Positions 36,835 through 45,000 of a stretch of DNA of 64,000 nucleotides are shown in pieces (within the stretch, counting starts at the first letter, position 1; every line of letters starts with the position of its first letter). Below the pieces are notes generated by a model. That model saw only the letters and a program-made list of their open reading frames with translations. It was not told where the DNA came from and ran no database searches. Both the position numbers and the translations under genes were made by a program. The stretch comes from Granulicella sp. dw_53 (GTDB lineage: Bacteria > Acidobacteriota > Terriglobia > Terriglobales > Acidobacteriaceae). The stretch is from contig NZ_JAAVUR010000005.1 in assembly GCF_018449545.1 (NCBI RefSeq), positions 327,793 through 391,792 on the forward strand, read 5' to 3'.

Positions 36835-38949
36835 TTACTGCTTCAGCGGAGCCGGAGGAAGCCCGATCCTGGCCGCAGGCGGCAGCGTCTTCGTGCTCTG
36901 CCACTCGTCGATCAGTGTATTCACCTCGTCCCCTCTTCTCTGCCACTGTTGAATCTGAAGGTCGTAGCGAACCAGAACGTTGTCCAGCCAATAGGGCCTG
37001 TTCTCCGCCAGCCAGCTCTCGCGATACAGACCCTTCAGCATCGAGTAGCCATCCCGCAGATCCTGGCACCGGCCGTTCATGCTGCTGATCGAATACAGCA
37101 GCTCTCTGGTCTCCGTCTCGTGCCTCTTATCGTTCTTCAGCGCGGAGGCCTTGGCATACGCCCGGCTCATCTCATCGGACAACTGAAACTTCATTCCGAT
37201 AAAGTCGATCCTGCGTGCGCCCAGCTCCATCGCCTGTAACGCAGCAACCTCGTGCAACGAAGAATCCGTAGCGCGAACGGTCTCGATCAGCTCGATGGCA
37301 TTCTCCGCATGCAGCCGGGCGGCAGGAATCTTCTCTCGCATCTTCGCCGCCTTCATCTGCCCCGCCTTGCTCCACGGATCCAGCCAGAACGCATCGTCGG
37401 AGACATCGATCAGCTCCTCCGCCATCATTAACTCCCGCTGCGCCTCATCGATCTGCCCCGTCCTGTCGCCATAGAAGGTGCGCCCAAACGCAGCCTGGTA
37501 AGCCGTGCCATCGCTCCTCCCGGACTGCCACCCGGCGGCTGCCCCAAAGAGCACTCCAAACCAATCCTGGTTGAACAGCCCTTCGCCGTCATCGTTCCAG
37601 ACCGTATTCAGCACTCCCGTACTTCCCAGCCGCTGACCCGCCTCCACAAACCCGGAGATGTTATCCAGCGCCGCCTTCCCCAGCGGATACACAACCTTCC
37701 AGTTCGCATCCCCTGGAGCGACCCACGTCTCGATCCCAGCGTTCTTGAACGGCAGAATATCTTTGTCGTAGCTGTCCTTGTGCCAGTAGATCCAGGGAAT
37801 CGCAATCATGTCCTTCGGCAGATGTTCCACCGCTGAAGGATCGCTCTCCGCCACATCCCCCCAGAACAGCAGCCTCCGATGCAACGGAGAGAGCGTCTCG
37901 TGGATCGTCGTCAAAAAGTCCGCGTACACCGGACCCAGCCCGCGCTTGTCTACCTCGGCCTTCGTCCTGCCAGTTCCCAGTTCGAAGGTCTCGTCAGCGC
38001 CCACATGCAGAAAGGGACCAGGAAAGTCCTCGGCGATCTGGCTGAACCAGCTTTGGATCAGTTGCTGCGATCCCGGCTGCCCCGGAGCGATCACATGCCC
38101 ATGAGGCGTCTCCGCCAGGTTCGAATACTTCTCATACTTCAGCATGTGGTGCAGATGCCCAAAGGCCTCCTGCTCCGGAACCACCATCACATGTAGGCTC
38201 CGCCCAAACGCTGCCAGCTCCTGCGCCTCCGCCCTCGTCAACGAGCTCCCCGGAGGCGCGGCCAGTGGATCGCTGGAGTACTGCAACGTGTGCTCGAAGT
38301 AGGGCGAATACAAGTTCACCTTGTACGCAGCCAGCACTTCGAGCTGATGCTTCTGAAACGCCAGTGTAGGAAACGGTCCCCGCGAAAGATCGTCGTCGAC
38401 GCCGCGATACTTCATCGCCGGCCAGTCCCGTATCGTCCCCGTCCAGATCCTCTTCGTACTTCCGCCATCGTCGATCAACTGCTTCAGCGTCTGCGCCCCG
38501 TAAAAGACACCTGCGGCCGTACCTCCAATGATCGCGACCGTGCCGTTCCGTGAGACCAGCACATACCCCTCGTCCTGCATCCCCTCTTCAAAGGAGAGCT
38601 TCTCCTCTTTCAGAAGCTTCTGCGCCTGCGTGGAGTCCTCGCGTAAGAGCACCACCCGCAGGTCCGCCGCTCCAACCGCAGGCGACACGGCAATACCTTC
38701 CTCCGCCATCGCTCTGCTCAGGTTCTGAGCCGCGAAAAAATCCTCGGCATCTCCACCCGGCACACTCACCGACACCGAGCTCACGCCCATCATTCCCGCA
38801 GCGTGCATCTCTCGAGGCTGCGGCGTTAGCGTGAGCTCAGGCGCCTTCCCAAGCGCCACCCCCACGGAAAATAGGCAGAAAGACGATAACCCAAGGCAGA
38901 ATTTGACATGAGTCGAGACAGTCGTACAGCGACGAATTTCAGCGCACAT
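36835..38949 (-). CDS. GH20 beta-N-acetylhexosaminidase, exported
   Basis: About 704 residues with a signal peptide (VKFCLGLSSFCLFSVGVALG). An N-terminal GH20b-type domain (VVLLREDSTQAQKLL; EGYVLVSRNGTVAIIGGTAAGVFYG) is followed by the GH20 barrel: YRGVDDDLSRGPFPTLAFQ, the catalytic Asp-Glu pair in FLHVGADETFELG, and WVAPGDANWKVVYPLG. GH20 enzymes remove terminal GlcNAc or GalNAc by substrate-assisted catalysis. ATG 38949 was chosen because the signal peptide follows; the frame extends to 39036 without signal or ribosome-binding features and would cover the palindromes. Two TGATCA palindromes lie 20-48 bp upstream. It ends 23 bp from the convergent DeoR gene. Confidence 0.9.
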   Translation of the reverse strand: MCAEIRRCTTVSTHVKFCLGLSSFCLFSVGVALGKAPELTLTPQPREMHAAGMMGVSSVSVSVPGGDAEDFFAAQNLSRAMAEEGIAVSPAVGAADLRVVLLREDSTQAQKLLKEEKLSFEEGMQDEGYVLVSRNGTVAIIGGTAAGVFYGAQTLKQLIDDGGSTKRIWTGTIRDWPAMKYRGVDDDLSRGPFPTLAFQKHQLEVLAAYKVNLYSPYFEHTLQYSSDPLAAPPGSSLTRAEAQELAAFGRSLHVMVVPEQEAFGHLHHMLKYEKYSNLAETPHGHVIAPGQPGSQQLIQSWFSQIAEDFPGPFLHVGADETFELGTGRTKAEVDKRGLGPVYADFLTTIHETLSPLHRRLLFWGDVAESDPSAVEHLPKDMIAIPWIYWHKDSYDKDILPFKNAGIETWVAPGDANWKVVYPLGKAALDNISGFVEAGQRLGSTGVLNTVWNDDGEGLFNQDWFGVLFGAAAGWQSGRSDGTAYQAAFGRTFYGDRTGQIDEAQRELMMAEELIDVSDDAFWLDPWSKAGQMKAAKMREKIPAARLHAENAIELIETVRATDSSLHEVAALQAMELGARRIDFIGMKFQLSDEMSRAYAKASALKNDKRHETETRELLYSISSMNGRCQDLRDGYSMLKGLYRESWLAENRPYWLDNVLVRYDLQIQQWQRRGDEVNTLIDEWQSTKTLPPAARIGLPPAPLKQ

Positions 38950-38968
38950 AATTTTTATCGGGTCCTTG

Positions 38969-38997
38969 AAATGATCATTTGACGTAGTATTGATCAT
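38969..38997 (-). promoter_or_regulatory. Double TGATCA operator before GH20
   Basis: A perfect 12-bp palindrome AAATGATCATTT (38969-38980) and a second TTGATCAT (38990-38997), centres about 19 bp apart (two helical turns), directly upstream of the GH20 start. Confidence 0.55.
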
Positions 38998-39049
38998 TCC
39001 CAAAGTCATAATACAGCCATAATGCTCGCATCCCATGGAGGGCTGCGAC

Positions 39050-39631
39050 TTAAGTCAACGGCAGACCCACGGAACGCAACGTCCAGAACCTGCCGTTGAA
39101 GCGAAGATCCGTAACGGTAAGCGGTGCGATATCGACCTTCCAAAACGCCTCTGGCGGAGCGCCCAGCGCATGAACCAGCGCAGCCCGAATCACAGCAGGA
39201 TGAGTAATAGCCAGCATATGATCGCCACCTTGCTGATCCTCCAGCCAACGCCCGGCGCGTTCGATCAGTTGCACAATCGACTCGCCGCCATGCGGGACCG
39301 CGGCGACATCGGTTAGCCAAGCCATCAAACCCTCAGGATCAGAAGTCTGCAACTCCTCCAACTGCTGGCCACGCCATGCGCCGTAGTCGCAGTCGCGCAG
39401 ATCCGAACTCGGAACCGCAACAAGCCCCAGCGCGACGGCGGTCTGGCAAGCACGCCGCTCAGGTCCACAAAGGATCTGCTGCGCACGAGGCGCGATCCAA
39501 CGCATCGCGGCGATCTTCTCGACCTCCGTCGATTCAAGCGCGTCGTCCAAAGGAAACGCTACGACGCGCTGCGCCGAAGTCGCAGCATGGCTGAGGAAGG
39601 TGATGCGCGCAGGTGGAGAGTATGCTTCCAT
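39050..39631 (-). CDS. Histidine phosphatase (CobC-like)
   Basis: About 193 residues of the histidine phosphatase (phosphoglycerate mutase-like) superfamily. The N-terminal active site reads ITFLSHAATSAQR, so the usual RHG is SHA; the second catalytic His is in MLAITHPAVIRAAL, with the Glu/Asp region DCDYGAWRGQQLEEL and GGESIVQLIERAGRWL between. The 'SHAxT...R..FP' form is one I associate with phosphatases next to cobalt/cobalamin genes, and here CbtB/CbtA are divergent, 126 bp away. It may hydrolyse alpha-ribazole phosphate or a related intermediate, but the altered RHG motif leaves activity open. ATG 39631 was chosen; the upstream extension of the frame is not protein-like. Confidence 0.75.
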   Translation of the reverse strand: MEAYSPPARITFLSHAATSAQRVVAFPLDDALESTEVEKIAAMRWIAPRAQQILCGPERRACQTAVALGLVAVPSSDLRDCDYGAWRGQQLEELQTSDPEGLMAWLTDVAAVPHGGESIVQLIERAGRWLEDQQGGDHMLAITHPAVIRAALVHALGAPPEAFWKVDIAPLTVTDLRFNGRFWTLRSVGLPLT

Positions 39632-39668
39632 CGTTTTACCGGGAGGCGGATCGTTTATCCCCTCCGTC

Positions 39669-39697
39669 TTGACAGGGTAGCCGACCTTCACTAGGCT
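39669..39697 (+). promoter_or_regulatory. Putative sigma-70-type promoter of cbtB
   Basis: TTGACA (39669-39674), a 17-bp spacer and TAGGCT (39692-39697), about 60 bp before cbtB. No cobalamin riboswitch motif is present in this gap. Confidence 0.5.
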
Positions 39698-39757
39698 GAA
39701 AAAAGTTGTGAGTTCGATCGACACTCGATCAAGAGCGCCAACCCAGGAGGCTTCATC

Positions 39758-39976
39758 ATGGCACAAACCGCCATCGGATCGATCGATCAACCCACCCTAG
39801 TCCCTGTCATCCCCATGCGGGAGCTATTGCCTTGGGCGCTCTTCGGTGGGTTGCTGATGCTCCTTGCGATCTACTTCGTCGGCGCGGAACAGGGTGCAAC
39901 CTCGCTCCTCCATGGCCGTACCGTCCATGAGTTCGTGCACGACGGTCGGCATCTCCTCGGCTTCCCCTGCCACTAA
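39758..39976 (+). CDS. cbtB: CbtB-type cobalt transporter subunit
   Basis: A 72-residue membrane protein with a single transmembrane segment (LLPWALFGGLLMLLAIYFVG) and a His-rich C-terminus (VHEFVHDGRHLLGFPCH), the signature of CbtB, which works with CbtA in cobalt uptake. A strong ribosome binding site (AGGAGG) precedes the ATG. cbtA starts 28 bp downstream on the same strand. The pair sits next to the cobaltochelatase genes, consistent with supplying cobalt for cobalamin. Confidence 0.9.
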   Translation: MAQTAIGSIDQPTLVPVIPMRELLPWALFGGLLMLLAIYFVGAEQGATSLLHGRTVHEFVHDGRHLLGFPCH

Positions 39977-40004
39977 TCCCGTCTTCCCGTAGGACGTCTC
40001 TTCC

Positions 40005-40733
40005 ATGACTCGAACGTTGTTGCTCCGCGGCATGCTGGTGGGCATCGTCGCGGGATTGCTGGTCTTCCTCTGTGCCCGTATCACCGGCGAACCCGAGGTA
40101 GACCGCGCCATCGCCGTTGAAGCCGCCATCGATCACGCACAAGGCGAGCCCCCAGAGCCGGAGATGGTCAGCCGCAGAATTCAAAAGACCGCCGGACTGC
40201 TCACCGGCGTCATCGTCTACGGCGCGGCGATGGGCGGAATCTTCGGCCTCGTCTTTGCCTTCGCCTACGGCCGCATCGGCCTGACGCGCCCCCGCGAGCT
40301 CGCCGTCTTTCTGGCGGCTGCCGGATTCATCGCCATCGCGCTCGTTCCCAGCCTCAAATACCCCGCCAGCCCGCCCTCGGTAGGGAAGCCCGAGACCATC
40401 GGGCTTCGCACCGCAGCATATTTCCTCATGATGGCCTTCTCAATAGCCGCCATGAGCCTCTCCGTTCAAGCCGGCCGCCGATGGAGTCGACGCTTCGGTT
40501 CCTGGAACGGCTCCCTGCTCGCCGCCGGCATGTTTCTGGTTGTCATCGGAATCGTCGCCCATCTGCTACCGGTCATCGACGAGACTCCCGCGGCATTCCC
40601 CGCCGAGCTGCTGTGGAGATTCCGCCTCGCCGCCTGGGAGATGCAGGCCGTCCTATGGACCACCCTTGGCCTTCTCTTCGGAGCCCTCACAGAACGAGAT
40701 CGGCAACTTCCACAGCCTCAGAACCAGTTGTAG
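40005..40733 (+). CDS. cbtA: CbtA-type cobalt transporter
   Basis: A 242-residue inner-membrane protein with about five to six hydrophobic segments (LLLRGMLVGIVAGLLVFLCA; AGLLTGVIVYGAAMGGIFGLVF; AVFLAAAGFIAIALVPSL; and others). Family evidence: RTLLLRGMLVGIVAGLL at the start, conserved loop FVPSLKYPASPPSVGKPETI-like (ALVPSLKYPASPP) with Pro-rich motif, and ARHLLPVIDETPAAFPA-like end (AHLLPVIDETPAAFPAELLW). CbtA with CbtB imports cobalt. It directly follows cbtB and is followed 62 bp later by an SDR gene. Confidence 0.88.
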   Translation: MTRTLLLRGMLVGIVAGLLVFLCARITGEPEVDRAIAVEAAIDHAQGEPPEPEMVSRRIQKTAGLLTGVIVYGAAMGGIFGLVFAFAYGRIGLTRPRELAVFLAAAGFIAIALVPSLKYPASPPSVGKPETIGLRTAAYFLMMAFSIAAMSLSVQAGRRWSRRFGSWNGSLLAAGMFLVVIGIVAHLLPVIDETPAAFPAELLWRFRLAAWEMQAVLWTTLGLLFGALTERDRQLPQPQNQL

Positions 40734-40795
40734 CCAATGAACCTCAATCTTTGCGCCCCTGGGGAACAACTCGCGAAAGCTTCTAAAATAACGCG

Positions 40796-41569
40796 ATGGA
40801 TCGGTACCAAAACGGAAGACTAAAAAACAAATGCGCTCTTCTGATCGGAGCAACCAGCGGAATCGGCCAAACCTGTGCCGAGATGTTCGCTCAGCAAGGA
40901 GCTCGCGTCGTCGTAGCGGGCCGCCGAATCGCTGAAGGCGAAGCAGTAGCACAGAGCATAGTCGCCGCAGGTGGCGATGCAGCGTTTCAGGTATGCGATG
41001 TAACCGAACCAGAATCGGTGGAGGAGGCCGTCCGCCAGACGGTCGGCCGCCTGGGACAGCTTGATATCCTGCTCAACAACGCAGGCGGCTCGGGCAAAGC
41101 GGACGGCCCAGTGACCACAGCCTCCCTCGACGAGTTCTGGAACAAGATGCGAGTCGATCACTTTGGCACGTTCCTCACCCTTCGCTTTGCGATCCCGGAG
41201 ATGGTCAAATCCGGAGGCGGATCGGTGATCAACATGGTTTCCATGGCGGGCTTCGGAAATCTGACGGGCGGGCGCTCGGCCTACGCCTCGTCGAAGGCCG
41301 CCGTCATGAATCTCACTCGAAGCACAGCGCACGCCTTCGCCAAGGATCGAGTCCGGGTCAATGCCATCGCGCCCGCGACGGTCGGCACCGACCGAATCAA
41401 GAAGATGATGGCGGACCGACCGGACGTCAAGGTCGCCCTTGCAACGCAGCAGTTCGGTCTGATCGAGCCTGAGGACGTCGCCTACGCGGCGCTCTTCTTA
41501 GCGTCCGACGAGTCCCGCATGATCACTGGCCACATCCTTCCCATCGATGCAGGCTCATTCGCCGATTGA
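40796..41569 (+). CDS. Short-chain dehydrogenase/reductase
   Basis: A 257-residue classical SDR. The NAD(P) motif GATSGIGQTCAEMFAQQGA, the NNAGG motif (LLNNAGGSG), the catalytic Ser in VINMVSMAGFG, and the Tyr/Lys of YASSKAAVMNLTR are all present; the C-terminal ITGHILPIDAGSF is typical. R in VVAGRR after the second strand suggests NADP(H) preference is possible. It catalyses reversible alcohol/ketone oxidation, and the substrate is unknown. It lies between cbtA and the cobalamin riboswitch, but nothing links it to cobalt. Ribosome binding site weak. Confidence 0.88.
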   Translation: MDRYQNGRLKNKCALLIGATSGIGQTCAEMFAQQGARVVVAGRRIAEGEAVAQSIVAAGGDAAFQVCDVTEPESVEEAVRQTVGRLGQLDILLNNAGGSGKADGPVTTASLDEFWNKMRVDHFGTFLTLRFAIPEMVKSGGGSVINMVSMAGFGNLTGGRSAYASSKAAVMNLTRSTAHAFAKDRVRVNAIAPATVGTDRIKKMMADRPDVKVALATQQFGLIEPEDVAYAALFLASDESRMITGHILPIDAGSFAD

Positions 41570-41667
41570 GCAGGACCAATGGCGTTTCTATGACGCACAC
41601 TGCATTTGCTGGGACACCATGCACAAGCGGCGCTCAGAAAAGGGCTCTCGTGCTTTAATGAAGTAGA
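41570..41667. other. Short intergenic stretch before riboswitch
   Basis: About 100 bp between the SDR gene and the riboswitch; it should contain the cobN promoter, but I see no convincing -35/-10 pair. Confidence 0.4.
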
Positions 41668-41845
41668 CCCAGGGTGCCCAGCGTGGGCTTAAAAGGGAAG
41701 TCCGGAGCGATACCGGCGCGGTCCCGCCACTGTAAACAAAGAAAAGCCGCTTGCAAGTCCACTCAGGAACCTCTGGGGAAGGAGAGCGGTCCGGTAGAAA
41801 GATACCGTCTTTGAGCCAGGAGACCTGCCGGGGTTCAAACTGCAA
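41668..41845 (+). ncRNA. Cobalamin riboswitch
   Basis: The classic adenosylcobalamin aptamer signals occur in order: GTGCCC...GGGC stem region, AAAAGGGAAG (41691-41700), GCGCGGTCCCGCCACTGT (41717-41733 region), GGAACCTCTGGGGAAGG, and the B12 box GAGCCAGGAGACCTGCC (41813-41829). It lies about 250 nt upstream of cobN on the same strand and should lower expression of cobN and the chelatase ATPase gene when cobalamin is plentiful. Confidence 0.95.
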
Positions 41846-41976
41846 TTTCTGCGGAGAACAGAAACCTTGCGTCTCATTCCTGATTCCCTCGAAGAGAGTT
41901 CACGTCCCCGCCTGACCCACCGGTCTGCGCGGAGCCATCCCCTGCACCCCCCAGTCTCGCGGACGGTCCGGTCTCT

Positions 41977-42087
41977 ATGGCCCTGACCTATAGCGATTCA
42001 GCGGCTGCTCTGCTCCCTTTCATCGGGAGCCCGGTAGACCGCATTAGGTCCATGCCATCCGTCACCGAACTCCTTCGGAGGAAATAG
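41977..42087 (+). CDS. Possible 36-residue leader ORF before cobN
   Basis: An ATG-started frame of 36 codons runs from 41977 and stops (TAG) four bases before the cobN ATG. The cobN ribosome binding site GGAGGAAA lies in its last codons, so translation of the short frame would pass over it. CTCC and GGAG (42070-42080 region) can pair around a 3-nt loop and might hide the ribosome binding site. The peptide begins MALTYSDSAAALLPF and matches nothing I know. No good ribosome binding site of its own is seen, so it may be chance. Confidence 0.25.
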   Translation: MALTYSDSAAALLPFIGSPVDRIRSMPSVTELLRRK

Positions 42088-42091
42088 AACC

Positions 42092-45000
42092 ATGTCGACC
42101 TCATATCGCCAGCGCGTGATTCGCGCCGATGGCCGGACACTCAATATCGTGCAGCACCGTGCACACCTCTCCTACTGCTTCACCGGCTGCTGCTGTGGAC
42201 GAACCGATCGCGGATACGCGGCGGTGCCCGTCGACGTCTACAAAGAAGAGTGGACCAAGCGCAAGATCCGCAACGCAGTTCATCTCACCAAGGGCGGCTG
42301 CCTCGGACCCTGTGTTCTGGCCAACGTCGCAAGCTTGGTCTTCGATGGCAAGTCGGTCTGGTTTCACTCCGTCAACAGCCCCTGGCAGGTCCGCCAGATC
42401 TTCGACTACATCGACTCCATGTTGCAAGCCGACAGATTCTTAAAGCCGCCCGCCGAGCTGACCGAGTTCGTCTTCAACTACTACGACTGGGACGTTCGAC
42501 TTCCGATACTGACAGACGAGCCCGCAGAAGCAAAGGCCCCGCAACTCGACGGCCGCATCATGCTCATGTCGCACGCCGACACCGATGTCCTCACCCTCAT
42601 GAAGGCCCGCGAGCTTCTTCCAGCCGAGTTGAAGGTAGGCGCCTACTCCCTCAACTCACTCCACAGCGAAGACCAGATGGACGTCCTGCTCGCCGGAGAT
42701 CTCGGCAGCGCACGCGTCATCGTGCTACGCGTTCACGGTCCGTTGAGCTGCGTCCCCGGCTTCGATAAGCTGCGCGCGACCTGCCTCGAACGCGGACAAT
42801 CCCTGGTCCTCGTCAGCGGAACCGGCGAGCTCACCCCCGAGTTCTCCCAGACCGTCCACGTCCCCGCAGACGTAATGGAGACCGCCGCCAATTATCTGGC
42901 GCTAGGCGGCATCAACAACTACCTTGAGCTCTTTCGTTTTTTGTCCGACCGCCTCCTCCTAACCGGCTTCGGCTACGCCCCTCCAGACGCCATGTCCGAG
43001 CACGGAATCTACCTTCCCGACATGGACATCGCGACCCTCGAAGATTGGCAACGGCAAGCGGATGCAACCAAGCCCACCGTCGCGGTCCTCTTCTACCGCG
43101 CCCACCGCATGAGCGGCAATACCGGCTTCATCGACGTGATCGCCCAAGCCCTGCAAGCCCAAGGCGCGAACGCCCTCTGCATCTTCACCTCCAGCCTCAA
43201 ATCAAAGGAAGCGGGCCGCCCCGCCGCATTCCAATGGATCGAAGGCCGCGCTGACGTCCTGATCTCCACCCTCTCCTTCGCCCTCGGCGAGATCAACACC
43301 GGCGACGTCACCGAGGCCGGCGAGGCCGTCGCATCGCTCGAACGCCTCGGCATTCCAGTCGTCCAAGCCATCGCCAGCACCATGCCTCGCGGAGCCTGGG
43401 AAGGATCACGTCGCGGCCTCAACGCCATCGACACCGCCGTCAACGTCGCCATCCCCGAGTTCGACGGACGCATCGTCTCCGTGCCCGTCTCCTTCAAAGA
43501 GCGCGGCGACGCCGGCTCCGAGAGCCTCTACATCGCCCACGAAGAACGCGCCGAGCGAGCCGCTGGAATCGCCGTCCGCCTCGCAAAGCTCCGCCACACC
43601 CCCAACCCGGAGCGCCGCGTCGCCTTCGTCCTCACCAACTCCGCGGCCAAGGCCTCGCAGGTCGGAGGAGCCGTAGGACTCGACTCCCCAGCCAGCCTAC
43701 TCACCACCCTCCACGCCTTAAAGAGCAGACGCTACACCATCGGCACCGTCCCGCAGACCTCCGATGAGCTGATGCAGGATCTCCTCTCCCGTGGCAGCTA
43801 CGACGACCGCTATCCCCTCGACCCCGCACAGGCCCTCCGCTTCTCTCGCACGGCCTACCGCAAGCTCTTCACTGCCTTTCCAGAGAGCGCAAAGCGCAAG
43901 ATGGAAGACTTCTGGGGACAGCCCCAGGATCGCGGCTCCAGCCTTCGCCCGGTAAAACCCAAGACCGACAAGAAGCTCCTGGGTAGCCTCGCCGGAAAGA
44001 TCGCAGCCTTCGACGGCGAGCCCTGGAGCGACGACCACGACTACCACTTCGCCGCCATGACTTTCGGCAACGCCCTCATCGCCCTACAGCCGCCACGCGG
44101 GTACGGCATCGACCCCGACGCCATCTACCACACCCCCGACCTTCCCCCCACCCACCATTACGCCGCCTTCTATCGCTGGCTCGGAACTCCGCAATCCGAA
44201 GGCGGATGGGGCGCGGACGCCATCGTCCACATGGGCAAACACGGCACCCTCGAATGGCTGCCGGGCAAGGGAATCGGCCTCTCCTCCGAGTGCTTCCCGG
44301 ACCTGCTCTTGCAGGATATGCCTCTGATCTACCCCTTCATCATCAACGACCCCGGTGAAGGCAGCCAGTCGAAACGCCGCGCCCACGCCGTCATCGTCGA
44401 CCACCTCACCCCACCCATGACCTCCGCCGAGACCTACGGCTCCCTCGCGGAACTCAACCAACTGGTCAACGAGTACTACGCCGTAGAAAAACTCGACCCC
44501 ACCAAGCTCCCCTACCTCCAGCAACAGATCTGGGACCTGGTGCAAAAGGCAAACCTCCAGTCCGACCTCGACCTCAAGAGCATGCTCTCCCGCGATCACG
44601 GCGACCACACCCACGAGTGGGACGACGAGCTCACCCCCGAGGGCGTTCCCACCACGCTCGCCGAGATGAGTGGCAGCGACGTAGCCCACCTCATCGAAAA
44701 CCTAGACGGCTACCTCTGCGAACTCGGCATGGCTCAGATCCGCGACGGTCTCCACATCCTCGGCCAGATGCCTCCACTGCCGGAGATGCTTCGCTCCCTC
44801 ACCCGCCTCTCCAACGCCGGAGCCGCAAGCCTCCAAACCACTCTCGCCACCGCCTTCGGCTTCGACCTGGCGGCGCTCCTAGAAAAGCCCGGCGAACGCC
44901 TCCCCGCCAGCTGCCTCGTCCTCACGCAGACCTGCCACACCCACGCCGACGTCCTCGAAATCCTCGACCGCGCCGCCCTCGATCTCTACACCATGCTCGA

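Noticed and set aside
39632..39757. Cobalamin riboswitch before cbtB
   Set aside because: No B12 box or GCCACTG-like core; only a sigma-70-like promoter is visible.
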